The notes: generated by a model not told the origin, from the sequence alone. A stretch of DNA of 64,000 nucleotides from Alkalihalobacillus alcalophilus ATCC 27647 = CGMCC 1.3604 (GCF_000292245.2 NZ_ALPT02000013.1:1-64000); one strand, 5' to 3'. Positions 20,403 to 30,287 are shown, numbered from the stretch's first letter. A program made the numbers and translations.

Positions 20403-21659
20403 TTACATAAATAAGCGATTAATATCATTCCATGTTACGACAATGACGAGTAAAAACAATAAAGCAAAACCGATAAAATGAACCATTCCTTCTTTTTGCG
20501 GGTCAATCGGCTTTCCTCTTAGAGCTTCTAGTCCTAAAAAGACAAGTCTTCCTCCGTCCATGGCTGGAATCGGTAAAAGGTTAATAATCCCTAAGTTAAC
20601 ACTTAACGCAGCTGACCAATTCATTAATACAAAAATCCCAAGAGCGGCTGCCTGACCTGTATAGTCATAAATTCCAATAGGCCCTGCGATATAATCCATC
20701 GAAAATTCCCCTGTAACAATGAGGCCAAGAACTTCAAATATCATTGTTGCAACTGTATAAGTTTGGGTTACACCGTATTGTAAGGCTCCTACAATAGAAA
20801 ACTCTGTTGGCTGATGAATCCCAACTACTCCTTCAGGCTCTCCCTCAAGACTTTCACGAACTTGTGGTGTTACTGCGATCGTCTGTGTTTCTCCATCACG
20901 ACTAATCACAAAGTCGATTTCTTGGTTAGGATTTGCTTGAATAACAGACGTCATCTCAGTCCAAGTATGGACAGGTGTACCATCAATAGACTGAACTTCA
21001 TCCCCTTTTAAAAGGCCTGCTTCCCTCGCAACTCCATCCTCAGTTAATGTTCCAATTCTCGCTTCATCAACTGGCATTCCTTGCATTAAAGCAACTACAG
21101 AAAATAACACAAAGGCTAAGAGAAAGTTCATCATCGGTCCAGCAAAAATCGTTAACGCTCGTTTTCCGACTGACTTCGAGCCGAATTGGCGGTTCCAAGG
21201 AGCAATTTGTGTTGGGATCTCATCGTGAATAATCTTTGCTTTTTCATCAACTTCAAACGTTACTTTCTCTTCAAGCTCATTAAAAGCTTCAATAACTAAA
21301 TCATGCTCCAAATCAATTCTTTCCACTTGAACAACCGTTGCTTCAGGATGTTTGGATTTGTTATTAATAATAATCTCTTTAACTTTGTTTTGTTCATTCA
21401 AAACAAGTCCAATATCATAGCCCGGCTTGATTTCAATCGTTTCGGGCTCCTCACCTGCCATTCGTACATACCCACCAAGTGGCAGCATACGAATCGTATA
21501 AACTGTTTCATTTCGTTCAAAAGAGAAGATTTTAGGACCAAATCCAATCGCAAACTCACGGCACAGAATACCTGCTCTTTTGGCAAAATACAGATGTCCC
21601 CATTCATGAATAAATACAAGTAAACCAAAAACTAATATAAAAGAAAGTAACGTTTCCAA
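20403..21659 (-). CDS. rseP: site-2 intramembrane zinc metalloprotease RasP/RseP
   Basis: A 418-residue membrane protease that cleaves anti-sigma factors such as RsiW and other single-pass membrane proteins. The zinc site HEWGH (H18, E19, H22) lies in the first membrane helix; a PDZ domain occupies roughly residues 190-275; the second conserved motif [13 protein letters not shown] follows near residue 340; and a last helix ends the protein. Called rasP (yluC) in B. subtilis. It sits between dxr and proS in the conserved frr-uppS-cdsA-dxr-rseP-proS order. Confidence 0.95.
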   Translation of the reverse strand: METLLSFILVFGLLVFIHEWGHLYFAKRAGILCREFAIGFGPKIFSFERNETVYTIRMLPLGGYVRMAGEEPETIEIKPGYDIGLVLNEQNKVKEIIINNKSKHPEATVVQVERIDLEHDLVIEAFNELEEKVTFEVDEKAKIIHDEIPTQIAPWNRQFGSKSVGKRALTIFAGPMMNFLLAFVLFSVVALMQGMPVDEARIGTLTEDGVAREAGLLKGDEVQSIDGTPVHTWTEMTSVIQANPNQEIDFVISRDGETQTIAVTPQVRESLEGEPEGVVGIHQPTEFSIVGALQYGVTQTYTVATMIFEVLGLIVTGEFSMDYIAGPIGIYDYTGQAAALGIFVLMNWSAALSVNLGIINLLPIPAMDGGRLVFLGLEALRGKPIDPQKEGMVHFIGFALLFLLVIVVTWNDINRLFM

Positions 21660-21680
21660 TTACTCGTTCTCCACCTTTCC

Positions 21681-22832
21681 TTAATCAATTTTAGAGTGGA
21701 TAAAGTCTCTTGATTGTTGATCAATTTCAATAATCTCCTCAAGAGTTGGTTGCTTTATTCCTACATGATATTCCAATGCTTGTTCAATTAAACGTTCTAT
21801 CTCTAAAAAGCTTATCCTTTTATTTAAAAAGGCTGCAACAGCTTCCTCATTCGCAGCATTTAATACGGTTGGAAAAGAGCCACCTTTCTTTCCCGCTTCA
21901 TAAGCGTAAGCGATTGAGCGATAACGTTCAAAATCTAATTTGGCAAAATTCAATGTGCCTATATCCCATAAGTTTAACCTGTCTCCATTTAATCTTTCAA
22001 GTCTTTTGGGATAGGTTAACGCGTATTGAATTGGAACACGCATGTCGGGAGTTCCTAATTGAGCCATCACACTCTTATCATGAAACTCCACCATTGAGTG
22101 AATAATGCTTTCTTTATGTAAAAGGACATCAATTTGTTCATATGGTATGTTAAAAAGCCAGTGGGCTTCGATGACTTCTAGGCCTTTATTCATCATCGTC
22201 GCTGAATCGATCGTAATCTTTGCTCCCATTGACCAATTCGGGTGATTCAACGCTTGTTCAACCGTCACATTCTTTAAAGCGTCCCGCGTTAAATCACGAA
22301 AACTTCCACCTGAAGCTGTTAAAATGAGTCGTTCAATATCCATTGTTCGTTCCCCATTTAACGCTTGAAAAATAGCAGAATGCTCACTATCAACTGGTAA
22401 AAGAGTTACCCCATTTCGATTAGCCGCTTCTGTGACGAGATGGCCTGCTGTTACTAATGTTTCTTTATTCGCAATCGCGATTTGTTTTTTTTCTTCAATG
22501 GCTGCAAGCGTTGGTTTTAATCCGACACTTCCAATTACAGCATTGACTAGTACATCAACGTCTTCATGTACGGCCACTTCAACTAACCCTTCATGACCTG
22601 AAACGACCTCTACTTTATCACCAAATTCTAATTTCAACTTTTCCTTATCATTGTCCGATAAAACTGAAACAAGTTTTGGCTTAAATTCTTGTATTTGCTT
22701 TTTAGCTAAATCAATATTTTGACCAACAGACATCGAAATTAATAAAAACTGTTCTGGATGCTCACGAATGACATCTAATGTTTGCGTCCCGATCGAACCC
22801 GTTGAGCCAAGTAGTCCTATCTTCTTCACCAT
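21681..22832 (-). CDS. dxr: 1-deoxy-D-xylulose 5-phosphate reductoisomerase
   Basis: The committed step of the MEP isoprenoid pathway, NADPH-dependent. The 383-residue protein has the N-terminal NADPH motif [15 protein letters not shown], the metal and substrate segment [11 protein letters not shown] and [10 protein letters not shown], the catalytic loop [27 protein letters not shown] sequence (near 195-218), and a helical C-terminal domain. It supplies isoprenyl precursors for UppS encoded just upstream. Start ATG, 21 bases before rseP. Confidence 0.97.
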   Translation of the reverse strand: MVKKIGLLGSTGSIGTQTLDVIREHPEQFLLISMSVGQNIDLAKKQIQEFKPKLVSVLSDNDKEKLKLEFGDKVEVVSGHEGLVEVAVHEDVDVLVNAVIGSVGLKPTLAAIEEKKQIAIANKETLVTAGHLVTEAANRNGVTLLPVDSEHSAIFQALNGERTMDIERLILTASGGSFRDLTRDALKNVTVEQALNHPNWSMGAKITIDSATMMNKGLEVIEAHWLFNIPYEQIDVLLHKESIIHSMVEFHDKSVMAQLGTPDMRVPIQYALTYPKRLERLNGDRLNLWDIGTLNFAKLDFERYRSIAYAYEAGKKGGSFPTVLNAANEEAVAAFLNKRISFLEIERLIEQALEYHVGIKQPTLEEIIEIDQQSRDFIHSKID

Positions 22833-22867
22833 TATTCACCCTCAGTTCAAAATATCACATTTTATAT

Positions 22868-23664
22868 TTAGATTAATTGGAGAAGATGTAAAATCGGCAT
22901 TACATAAATTAAACTATCAAAGCGGTCTAAAATTCCACCATGTCCAGGTAATACCGTTCCTGAATCTTTGACCGAGTAATGTCGTTTTAAAGCAGATTCC
23001 ACCAGATCCCCTAATTGTCCAAACGTGGAGGCAACTAACATAACAAATAGGGCAATAAAGTAGTGATCAAAGATCGGGAAGAACCAATAAAAAATAGTTC
23101 CTAACACAACCGCACTTATAATCCCACCAATTGCTCCTTCTACTGTCTTCTTTGGACTAATATCTGGCCATAACTTATGCTTTCCAAATGCCCGGCCAAT
23201 AAAATAAGCTCCTGAATCGGTTGTCCAAATAATAATAAGAACAAAAAAGACTAACCACATACCAATATCGGCGATTTCTCTTGTCATTAATAAATAATGA
23301 AAACCAAAACCAACATAAACCGAAGATAATACGACAAACCCAACTTCATCAAAAGTGAATTTATTTTTCGAAAGAACTGTTAACATAAGCAAAAATAAAA
23401 TTAAAAAACAAAGGTTTCAATTTTAGTAAATTGAATCGTTACGACTGTATCAAACCATGTGGATGGAATGAGCAACAGCCACATCGAACCTAAGCTAATT
23501 AATCCCATTACAGAGAATGGTGAAATTTTCTTCATTTTTAAAAGCTCTGTCATTGCAACAGATGCAACGATAAAAATAAACGTTGAAAAAAGCCAGCCTC
23601 CTGCAATAACTAAACTAATAAATAAAGCTCCACCAATAACTCCTGTAATGATTCTCTGTTTCAT
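22868..23664 (-). pseudogene. cdsA: cdsA, phosphatidate cytidylyltransferase, read in two frames (apparent one-base frameshift)
   Basis: CdsA makes CDP-diacylglycerol for phospholipid synthesis and is normally essential. The N-terminal part (23664 to about 23401; MKQRIITGVIGGAL...) ends in TAA right after KIETFVF, while the rest (from about 23392 down to 22868; ...TVLSKNKFTFDEVGF..., WTTDSGAYFIG, and the CdsA signature SPKKTVEGAIGG with GHGGILDRFDS) continues in another frame. Adding one T to the six-T run on the minus strand (A run at 23403-23408) joins them into about 265 residues, the family length, with a hydrophobic bridge VFLILFLLMLTVLSKNKF. Most likely a sequencing error; slippage at the T run or a real lesion are alternatives. 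Confidence 0.9.
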
Positions 23665-23685
23665 AAGTATTGCCGCCTCCTTTAT

Positions 23686-24456
23686 TTACACGCCCCCGTA
23701 GCGCCTTGCTCTTTTTTGATAGACGGCAATCGCTTCTGTAAAGTGATGTTCATTAAAATCTGGCCATAAAACATCTGTAAACCATAATTCACTATAAGCT
23801 GCTTGCCAAAGCATAAAATTACTTAAGCGAATTTCTCCGCTTGTCCTAATTAATAAGTCGGGATCTGATAATTGCGCGGTCATTAAATAGTTTTGCATTA
23901 ATTCTTCATTTATATCAGTTGATTCTAGCTTTCCTGCTTTAACTTCTTCACTAATTTGTTTAATTGCTTCAAGCATTTCAAAGCGGCTACCATAATTTAG
24001 TGCGAAGTTAAGGATTAGTCCGGTGTTATCTTTTGTTTCCTCAACCGCTTGCCTGACTGCACGTAATGTATAGTCCGGTAAATTATCAAGACTTCCCATT
24101 AAACGCACCCGCACATTTTCTTTTTTTAATGTGGGGAGCTCACTATTTAAATATCGTTCGGGTAATCGTAATAAAAAATCCACTTCTGTTTTGGGCCTTT
24201 TCCAATTTTCTGTTGAAAATGCATATAGCGTTAAGACTTTTACCCCTACATCATTGGCTTTACGTACAATTTTATTAACAACTTTCATCCCTTCACGATG
24301 CCCAGCAACGCGAGGAAGTCCCTTTTTCTTCGCCCATCTTCCATTTCCATCCATGATGATCGCGACATGCTCTGGAATGTTAACGTGTTCAAGCTGAGCC
24401 GCTGCTTCACTTGAATTCTTTTCCTTTGCTCTCCATTTAGAAAATCTATCAAGCAT
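23686..24456 (-). CDS. uppS: undecaprenyl diphosphate synthase (cis-prenyltransferase)
   Basis: Builds the C55 carrier lipid for peptidoglycan and teichoic acid synthesis. The 256-residue protein carries the catalytic aspartate in IIMDGNGRWAKK (D36), TLYAFSTENWKRP, and the C-terminal signatures LIRTSGEIRLSNFMLWQ and VLWPDF. ATG at 24456 is chosen because GGAGGGC lies seven bases upstream; an earlier in-frame ATG overlaps that site. It lies behind the frr terminator. Confidence 0.97.
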   Translation of the reverse strand: MLDRFSKWRAKEKNSSEAAAQLEHVNIPEHVAIIMDGNGRWAKKKGLPRVAGHREGMKVVNKIVRKANDVGVKVLTLYAFSTENWKRPKTEVDFLLRLPERYLNSELPTLKKENVRVRLMGSLDNLPDYTLRAVRQAVEETKDNTGLILNFALNYGSRFEMLEAIKQISEEVKAGKLESTDINEELMQNYLMTAQLSDPDLLIRTSGEIRLSNFMLWQAAYSELWFTDVLWPDFNEHHFTEAIAVYQKRARRYGGV

Positions 24457-24530
24457 CCGTCTGCCCTCCATCTACGCGCAGCTGGATCACTGCCTCGCTT
24501 CTTTCCAAATCGTTCTATGAGAAAAAGTGT

Positions 24531-24554
24531 AAAAAACCCCCTAAAAAGAGGGTC
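24531..24554 (-). terminator. rho-independent terminator after frr
   Basis: On the minus strand ACCCTC-TTTTTA-GGGGGT is followed by TTTTTTAC. It lies about 30 bases past the frr stop and before uppS. Confidence 0.75.
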
Positions 24555-24586
24555 TTTATTCTTCATCTAGTTTACAACTAATTTGC

Positions 24587-25144
24587 TTAGACTTCCATAA
24601 TTTCTTTTTCTTTGTTTGCTGCAACAGCGTCCACTTTTTCAATCGTTTTATCTGTTAGCTTTTGAACCTCATCTGTCTCACGGCGTAAATCATCTTCAGT
24701 CATATCGCCATCTTTTTGAGATTTTTTCAGTTCATCATTAGCATCACGACGAACGTTACGAACAGCGACCTTCGCTTCTTCAGCTGAGCGTTTGACAAGT
24801 TTCACAAGCTCTTTACGACGCTCTTCTGTTAATGCAGGAATTTGAATACGAATAATTGTTCCATCATTAGAAGGTGTTAAACCTAAATCAGCTTTCATAA
24901 TCGCTCTTTCAACATCATTAATAGATGACTTATCAAATGGTTGGATGACAAGCAAACGAGCTTCTGGTACTGAAATCGTCGCTAATTGATTAAGTGGTGT
25001 TTCCGCACCGTAATATTCAACAGTAACCCGATCTAATAAGGCTGGATTTGCACGTCCTGCACGTAATTTAGCAAGTTCACGATTTAAAGCATCAATCGCT
25101 TTTGTCATACGGCCTTCAGCATTTTTTAGAATTTCTTGTGACAT
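24587..25144 (-). CDS. frr: ribosome recycling factor
   Basis: Splits post-termination ribosomes together with EF-G. The 185-residue protein has the three-helix bundle sequence of the family: [38 protein letters not shown], and [19 protein letters not shown]. The pyrH stop codon lies one base from this start, so the two are translated from one message (rpsB-tsf-pyrH-frr order, as in most bacteria). Confidence 0.97.
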   Translation of the reverse strand: MSQEILKNAEGRMTKAIDALNRELAKLRAGRANPALLDRVTVEYYGAETPLNQLATISVPEARLLVIQPFDKSSINDVERAIMKADLGLTPSNDGTIIRIQIPALTEERRKELVKLVKRSAEEAKVAVRNVRRDANDELKKSQKDGDMTEDDLRRETDEVQKLTDKTIEKVDAVAANKEKEIMEV

Positions 25145-25145
25145 C

Positions 25146-25862
25146 TTATTTCCCCCTAACTACTGTACCAATTTCTTCACCAAGTACAGCTCGTTTAATA
25201 TTTCCTTCTTCCATAATGGAGAAGACAACTAATGGTATATTATTATCCATACATAATGATGAAGCGGTTGAGTCCATAACAGCCAACCCTTCTTTTAATA
25301 CATCCATATATGTTAATGATGAATATTTTTTCGCGTTTTCATCAACCGATGGGTCAGCACTATAAACACCATCTACTTTATTTTTAGCCATCAAAATCAC
25401 TTCTGCTTCGATTTCAGCCGCACGCAAGGCAGCTGTTGTATCTGTAGAGAAATAAGGATTCCCTGTTCCTGCCGCAAAAATAACGACACGTTTCTTTTCT
25501 AAATGACGAATCGCTTTTCGACGGATATAAGGTTCAGCTACTTGACGCATTTCGATCGATGTTTGCACACGGGATTCTACCTCGATATCTTCAAGACTAT
25601 CTTGTAAGGCCAAGGAATTCATAACCGTTGCAAGCATCCCCATATAATCAGCGGTTGCTCGGTCCATCCCTTTTGCACTTCCCGCCATTCCACGCCAGAT
25701 ATTGCCGCCTCCAACAACAACAGCCACTTCCACATCTAACTCTACAATTTCCTTAATTTGTGAAGCGATCGATTGAATAACAGTTGGATCAATTCCATAC
25801 CCTTGTTCTCCTGCCAATGCTTCACCACTTAATTTTAAAACAACTCGATTAAATTTTTGCAT
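25146..25862 (-). CDS. pyrH: UMP kinase
   Basis: Phosphorylates UMP to UDP; a hexameric amino-acid-kinase-fold enzyme unlike eukaryotic UMP kinases. The 238-residue protein has [12 protein letters not shown] at the N-terminus, [11 protein letters not shown] near residues 50-60, and [20 protein letters not shown] near 125-145. ATG at 25862 follows GGAGG at five bases and gives MQKFNRVV; an upstream in-frame start would add four residues. It follows the tsf terminator. Confidence 0.96.
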   Translation of the reverse strand: MQKFNRVVLKLSGEALAGEQGYGIDPTVIQSIASQIKEIVELDVEVAVVVGGGNIWRGMAGSAKGMDRATADYMGMLATVMNSLALQDSLEDIEVESRVQTSIEMRQVAEPYIRRKAIRHLEKKRVVIFAAGTGNPYFSTDTTAALRAAEIEAEVILMAKNKVDGVYSADPSVDENAKKYSSLTYMDVLKEGLAVMDSTASSLCMDNNIPLVVFSIMEEGNIKRAVLGEEIGTVVRGK

Positions 25863-25940
25863 GATGACCTCCATAAAAATAACGAATAGAAAAGTGTAAA
25901 AGTGCGAAATAATTCGTACTAAAAATCTTTAATTACCTTG

Positions 25941-25971
25941 AAAAAAAGGGACACTAGCTAATGTGCCCCTT
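25941..25971 (-). terminator. rho-independent terminator after tsf
   Basis: AAGGGACAC at 25946-25954 pairs with GTGCCCCTT at 25963-25971 (one wobble). On the minus strand it is followed by TTTTTTCAAGG. Strong intrinsic terminator separating tsf from pyrH. Confidence 0.88.
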
Positions 25972-25979
25972 ATCTTGAA

Positions 25980-26864
25980 TTATTTCTTTACTTGAGACAT
26001 AACTTCATCAGCGAAGTTCTCTTCTCTTTTCTCAAGACCTTCTCCTACTTCATAACGGATGAAAGATTGAACAGTAGCTCCTTTATTTTGAAGGAACTTG
26101 CCAACTTTTTGGTCACCGTCTTTAACGAAAGGTTGGTCAACTAAACATACTTGTTCAAAGAACTTGCTTAAACGACCTTCAACCATTTTTTCAACGATTT
26201 TTTCTGGTTTACCTTCGTTAAGTGCTTGTTGTTTTAAAATTTCACGCTCGTGGTTAACTGTTTCTTCAGATACAGCTGTACGATCTACGTAAGTTGGGTT
26301 GATTGCTGCCACATGCATCGCAATATCTTTTGCAAGGGCACTGTCAGTTGTTCCATTAAGAACCGTTAATACACCAATACGTCCACCCATGTGTAAGTAC
26401 TCACCAAATGCATCTGCATCTGTTTTTTCTACGATAGTGAAACGACGTAGCGTAATTTTTTCTCCGATTTTTGCAACAGCTGAGTTGATATATTCTTCTA
26501 AAGAAGGACCATCACCTTTGAAAGCTTGAGTTAATGCTTCAGCCGCATCTGCAGGATTTTGTTCTAATACATGCTCTGCTAGTTCCTTAACTAATGTTTG
26601 GAACGCTTCGTTTTTTGCAACAAAGTCTGTTTCAGAGTTTACTTCAATAAGAACCGCTTTATTTCCTTCAGATTTAACAAATGTTAAACCTTCTGCTGCG
26701 ATACGATCTGCTTTTTTAGCTGCTTTTGCAATTCCTTTTTCACGTAAAAGGTCAATCGCTTTATCCATATCACCATCAACTTCTGTTAATGCTTTTTTAC
26801 AATCCATCATTCCTGCGCCTGTTTTTTCACGCAATTCTTTAACCATGCTAGCTGTAATTGCCAT
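25980..26864 (-). CDS. tsf: translation elongation factor Ts
   Basis: Nucleotide exchange factor for EF-Tu. The 294-residue protein begins [26 protein letters not shown], has the core [11 protein letters not shown] segment near residues 80-90, and the dimerisation domain through [21 protein letters not shown] site precedes the ATG. The 240-base gap before it holds the rpsB terminator, and a promoter for tsf is likely there, but I see no convincing match. Confidence 0.97.
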   Translation of the reverse strand: MAITASMVKELREKTGAGMMDCKKALTEVDGDMDKAIDLLREKGIAKAAKKADRIAAEGLTFVKSEGNKAVLIEVNSETDFVAKNEAFQTLVKELAEHVLEQNPADAAEALTQAFKGDGPSLEEYINSAVAKIGEKITLRRFTIVEKTDADAFGEYLHMGGRIGVLTVLNGTTDSALAKDIAMHVAAINPTYVDRTAVSEETVNHEREILKQQALNEGKPEKIVEKMVEGRLSKFFEQVCLVDQPFVKDGDQKVGKFLQNKGATVQSFIRYEVGEGLEKREENFADEVMSQVKK

Positions 26865-27048
26865 TCAAATACGCCTCCTCAAACTTAAGTATGTTCAACA
26901 TTATTATGGTTCAAACATTTATAGCCGCTTTCCCCATATGTAATTCTCATTTTCAGGAAAATATAGCATATCGCTCATGCAAAAGCATACAATCACTATA
27001 TCCCTGTAGAAATCTCATCGTTCTTACTCTCTGCTATCGATTCCTTTT

Positions 27049-27089
27049 AAAAAAAGGGCGGAAAAGGGTAACCCCCTTTACCACCCTTT
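27049..27089 (-). terminator. rho-independent terminator after rpsB
   Basis: On the minus strand a long stem AAAGGG-T-GG-T-AAAGGG / CCCTTT-T-CC-G-CCCTTT with two 1x1 mismatches is followed by four further T bases. It lies 18 bases past the rpsB stop. Confidence 0.88.
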
Positions 27090-27106
27090 AATCAAAGCAA
27101 ATAAAA

Positions 27107-27832
27107 TTAAGCAGTCGTTGTTTCTTCTACTTCAACTTCTTCCGCTTCTTCAGCAGTTGTTGCTTCAATCACAGCATCAGCCATTTTTGCAGTTAGAAGT
27201 TTAACGGCACGAATTGCATCATCGTTACCTGGGATTACATAATCAATTTCATCTGGATCACAGTTTGTATCTACAATCGCAACAATTGGAATGTTCAATT
27301 TGTGAGCTTCCGCAATTGCAATACGTTCTTTACGTGGGTCAATAACAAACAATGCATCAGGAACTCCTGGCATGTCTTTAATTCCACCTAAGAATTTCTC
27401 AAGACGATCCATTTCTTTGTTTAATAAGATAACTTCTTTTTTAGGAAGTACATCAAATGTACCATCTTCTTGCATTTTCTCAAGTTTTTTCAAACGCGTA
27501 ATACGCTTTTGAATCGTTTCGAAGTTTGTTAATGTACCACCTAACCAACGTTGGTTGATGAAGTACATACCACAACGTTCAGCTTCTTCTTTCACTGAAT
27601 CTTGTGCTTGTTTTTTTGTTCCAACGAAAAGGATTTTTCCTCCGTCAGCAGCTAAGTTACGAACAAAGTTATACGCTTCGTCAACTTTCTTAACTGTTTT
27701 TTGTAAATCGATAATGTAAATACCGTTACGCTCCGTGAAGATGTAGCGATCCATTTTTGGGTTCCAACGACGAGTTTGGTGACCGAAGTGTACCCCAGCT
27801 TCTAGTAATTGTTTCATGGAAATCACTGCCAC
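27107..27832 (-). CDS. rpsB: 30S ribosomal protein S2
   Basis: A 241-residue small-subunit protein. [21 protein letters not shown], the central [15 protein letters not shown] and [19 protein letters not shown] are diagnostic, followed by an acidic Glu-rich tail. GTG at 27832 is the start: AGGAGG lies eight bases upstream, and the product MAVISMKQ matches relatives. The gene has its own promoter and a structured leader, and is followed by a strong terminator before tsf. Confidence 0.97.
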   Translation of the reverse strand: MAVISMKQLLEAGVHFGHQTRRWNPKMDRYIFTERNGIYIIDLQKTVKKVDEAYNFVRNLAADGGKILFVGTKKQAQDSVKEEAERCGMYFINQRWLGGTLTNFETIQKRITRLKKLEKMQEDGTFDVLPKKEVILLNKEMDRLEKFLGGIKDMPGVPDALFVIDPRKERIAIAEAHKLNIPIVAIVDTNCDPDEIDYVIPGNDDAIRAVKLLTAKMADAVIEATTAEEAEEVEVEETTTA

Positions 27833-27882
27833 ATCAAACACCTCCTTATGATTGGTTTTTTATTTTCCTCCGCATCCTTCAT

Positions 27883-27921
27883 ATTTGAACAAAACTGTTA
27901 AAACAGCACCAATGTTCAAAT
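27883..27921 (-). promoter_or_regulatory. structured 5' leader hairpin of rpsB
   Basis: ATTTGAAC at 27883-27890 pairs perfectly with GTTCAAAT at 27914-27921. Inside it CTGTT at 27895-27899 pairs with AACAG at 27902-27906, giving a two-tier hairpin. It lies between the rpsB promoter and the ribosome site, where ribosomal-protein autoregulatory elements are typically found. I do not recognise it as a named family. Confidence 0.55.
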
Positions 27922-27952
27922 CAGCATGCGTGTGTGATTAACACCGTCAATT

Positions 27953-27981
27953 AATATACCATAACGAACGTTCCCTTGCAA
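27953..27981 (-). promoter_or_regulatory. sigma-A promoter of rpsB
   Basis: On the minus strand TTGCAA (27981-27976), 17 bases, then TATATT (27958-27953), with an extended -10 TG one base upstream. It lies between the SwrB-like gene and rpsB, giving a leader of about 110 bases. Confidence 0.7.
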
Positions 27982-27995
27982 GTAAATGTTATCGA

Positions 27996-28538
27996 TTAGC
28001 GATAAAAATTCAAAATAAGTTGAACTTCCCCTTTACCAACTTTTAATTGTTTGGCAATCTCTTCTACAGAGAGCCCTTGCTTGGATAAAGTTAAAACCTT
28101 CACTGTTAACGATTGCTCAAATACGACACCTTCACTCGTTGTATCAACAGGAGGTTCATAATCAGAATAGCTGCTTGCTTCTGCCTTATTTAATTCAGCT
28201 TTAAAAGAACTCTTTTTAGGGCTTTCTTTTAAAGGTTCCTGTTCGATGCTTTTATGTTGTACGGCCCCTGATTGTGCTGACTCAGCTAATTCTACATTTG
28301 AACGTTTTGATTTTTGCTCTTCTGATGTTACGGTATGATTGCTTAAGCTTTGGATAAGGGCTTCATTATCCTTTTTTATTTGGCTCGTATGCAAAATCAA
28401 TGAATCTTGAATCTCGACTTTTAAATGATTCAACTTTTCGTTCTCTTGCTCTAAATGAGCGATTCTGTTTTTGAGTGATACTAGAATAAAGACAACTACA
28501 ATATGAATGATAAAACTAACCGCTACTAAAAATGCCAT
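27996..28538 (-). CDS. SwrB-like membrane-anchored motility protein
   Basis: A 180-residue protein in the position of swrB (ylxL) between sigD and rpsB. It has one N-terminal membrane anchor (about residues 2-21), a coiled-coil-like stretch (about 25-70), a Ser/Glu/Lys-rich middle, and a C-terminal helix-turn-helix-like segment VLTLSKQGLSVEEIAKQLKVGKGEV (in part, residues 145-172). In B. subtilis SwrB promotes flagellar type III export activation. Homology is inferred from position, topology and size; sequence identity to SwrB is not certain from inspection. It lies 11 bases after the preceding gene, so is co-transcribed. Confidence 0.7.
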   Translation of the reverse strand: MAFLVAVSFIIHIVVVFILVSLKNRIAHLEQENEKLNHLKVEIQDSLILHTSQIKKDNEALIQSLSNHTVTSEEQKSKRSNVELAESAQSGAVQHKSIEQEPLKESPKKSSFKAELNKAEASSYSDYEPPVDTTSEGVVFEQSLTVKVLTLSKQGLSVEEIAKQLKVGKGEVQLILNFYR

Positions 28539-28549
28539 CGTACTTCCTC

Positions 28550-28870
28550 TCAGCCCGAAAAGTCAATAAACTTCCCTTTATAGGGATGGTTCGATTGCTC
28601 TTTTCTTTCTTGTTGGTCTTCTCTTTTTTTCCTTTGTTGGTCAGATCTTTCATTTTGCTCCTTTTGACCTTTTTGTTCATCCCTAATTTTCGAATTGGTC
28701 GTTTCTTCAGACTGCGTAATCATCTTTCTTTTTTGTCGCAGTAGTTCTGCTTGCTCCTGGGCTAGCAAATCTTGCCGTGTTTGAAAACGCTGTTGCATTT
28801 GTTCTTGGATTTTTCCTGTTTTTTGTGAATGCGGATACGAACCTTGCATTTCGACCGGACGAAGGCTCAT
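28550..28870 (-). CDS. uncharacterised 106-residue charged protein in the sigD-rpsB interval
   Basis: I do not recognise a characterised family. The protein opens MSLRPVEMQGSYPHSQKTGK, is then a continuous Gln/Glu/Lys/Arg-rich helix-forming region (about residues 20-90), and ends in a distinct motif HPYKGKFIDFSG that looks like a conserved recognition tail. There is no membrane segment or signal. It has GAGGAGGAG before the ATG, and lies 13 bases after the FapA-like gene and 11 bases before the SwrB-like gene. Co-transcription with the flagellar operon suggests a motility or polarity role, but this is inference. Confidence 0.75.
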   Translation of the reverse strand: MSLRPVEMQGSYPHSQKTGKIQEQMQQRFQTRQDLLAQEQAELLRQKRKMITQSEETTNSKIRDEQKGQKEQNERSDQQRKKREDQQERKEQSNHPYKGKFIDFSG

Positions 28871-28883
28871 GTGTCACTCCTCC

Positions 28884-30287
28884 TCATTTTAACATCGAGA
28901 TCGTAATCTCATTTTCCATTAAAGCAATTTGCGTTTTAGGGTAGGATGATGATAACTTACGACGATATTTGCCAAAATGGACATTTACATTAGGATAAAT
29001 CATTTTCTCACATTTTATATACCCAAAAATTTGACCTTGAATATTTTCTTTTAATTCTAACAAATTTTCCTCTTGCTGGTCACGTTTTGTCATAGACTCT
29101 TTTAAAAAATGTAAAACCTTAAGTTTATGTAGCTTTTCTTTCCCTTGCAATGCACCAGATCTTTTTTCTTTTTCCACTAGCATTTTAAGCAATTTGGAAG
29201 ATTTATTAATATTTTCATTCGTTTCTTTTATAAACAATTCCATTTCTTTTTGTTGCTTCACAGCCTTTTCAGATGGACCAACATAAAGCTCTGTTTTGGT
29301 ATGCATCGCATTTCCAAATTCATTTGCATGGATCTTAAATCCAGCTGATGTACTTCCCCCCACGATGTTCCCTTTTCCTTTTATACAAACAATTTCCGAA
29401 AAGGCGTAACAATAACTATGTAAAATCGATTGAGTAACATAAATCGAATCCTCAACTTCAATATTTCCTTCATTAATAAAAGTCGTGTGGAGCGAACCTT
29501 TAGCTTTGATTTGACTTTTTTTCTGGCCAACAATACCAGCCCCGACATAAATCGAACCGCCCGCAACTAGTTCGGCTCCTTCTATCGTGCCAGAAATCCT
29601 AATATCTCCACCTGCAGTAATTTTAAACCCCGTAGGGACACTTCCACGAATGTGGACGTTTCCAATAAAGTGAATATTACCCGTTTTAGTTCCCACATCG
29701 CCTTTCACCTCATAAACCGGATAAACATGAACCGTTTTTTTCGTAAAAGAAACTTGTCCATCTACGATCGAAAAAAGGGTTTGAGTGTTCTCTTCAAGCC
29801 TCGTATTCTTACCTGTTCTGAGCTGAAAATCCTTTCCTCGTTTCGCTTGGACTTTATCCCCATAAACATTTATCCCATCGGTGCCTTTTGTAGCGGCAAT
29901 TTTCTGGGCTAATTTGGCCCCGGCTTCAACGGCAGGAATTTCAAGAACGTCTTTTAGATCAACCGTATGCATATCTTGATTAGTTTCTACCGATTGTTCT
30001 TTTTTCGGGTTTAAAAATAAAGACAAGTAGGCATCTTTTCCATCTGTCGGTTCTTGACCTTTTGCAATTAATTGAGGTTCAAAATCGTTCATTTGATTTT
30101 CAATGACGTATTCGATCACTTGCTTATCTATTCCGAATTGAACTCTTTTTTTTAACAAAAAATCATTCAAATTTTCCTTATTTACCGTTTCACTTTTGCC
30201 AATTGGTTCTTTCTGATGGAGATAGGCTTCCATTTTATTTGGATTAACTTTAACTGAAAAATAAGGTTCCAAAGCGTGCAATGACAT
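28884..30287 (-). CDS. FapA family protein (DUF342)
   Basis: A 467-residue DUF342/FapA-type protein. After an N-terminal domain (about 1-165) comes a beta-helix-like stretch of glycine-rich repeats (about 170-320; GNIHFIGNVHIRGSVPTGF, GGDIRISGTIEGAEL, GGSIYVGAGIVGQ, polymerising-bactofilin-like), then a helical coiled-coil domain to the C-terminus. ATG at 30287 follows GGAGGAG; a TTG directly upstream is less likely. It is located 86 bases after sigD, so probably belongs to the motility operon or is SigD-associated. B. subtilis has no counterpart here. The function is unknown; polar or flagellar assembly roles are possible. Confidence 0.8.
   Translation of the reverse strand: MSLHALEPYFSVKVNPNKMEAYLHQKEPIGKSETVNKENLNDFLLKKRVQFGIDKQVIEYVIENQMNDFEPQLIAKGQEPTDGKDAYLSLFLNPKKEQSVETNQDMHTVDLKDVLEIPAVEAGAKLAQKIAATKGTDGINVYGDKVQAKRGKDFQLRTGKNTRLEENTQTLFSIVDGQVSFTKKTVHVYPVYEVKGDVGTKTGNIHFIGNVHIRGSVPTGFKITAGGDIRISGTIEGAELVAGGSIYVGAGIVGQKKSQIKAKGSLHTTFINEGNIEVEDSIYVTQSILHSYCYAFSEIVCIKGKGNIVGGSTSAGFKIHANEFGNAMHTKTELYVGPSEKAVKQQKEMELFIKETNENINKSSKLLKMLVEKEKRSGALQGKEKLHKLKVLHFLKESMTKRDQQEENLLELKENIQGQIFGYIKCEKMIYPNVNVHFGKYRRKLSSSYPKTQIALMENEITISMLK

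Noticed and set aside
22868..23392. C-terminal part of cdsA as an independent gene
   Set aside because: It begins inside a membrane domain without ribosome site and joins the upstream frame by one base; treated as one frameshifted gene.
26900..27040. Promoter for tsf
   Set aside because: Likely to exist because a terminator precedes tsf, but no hexamer pair with good spacing stands out.
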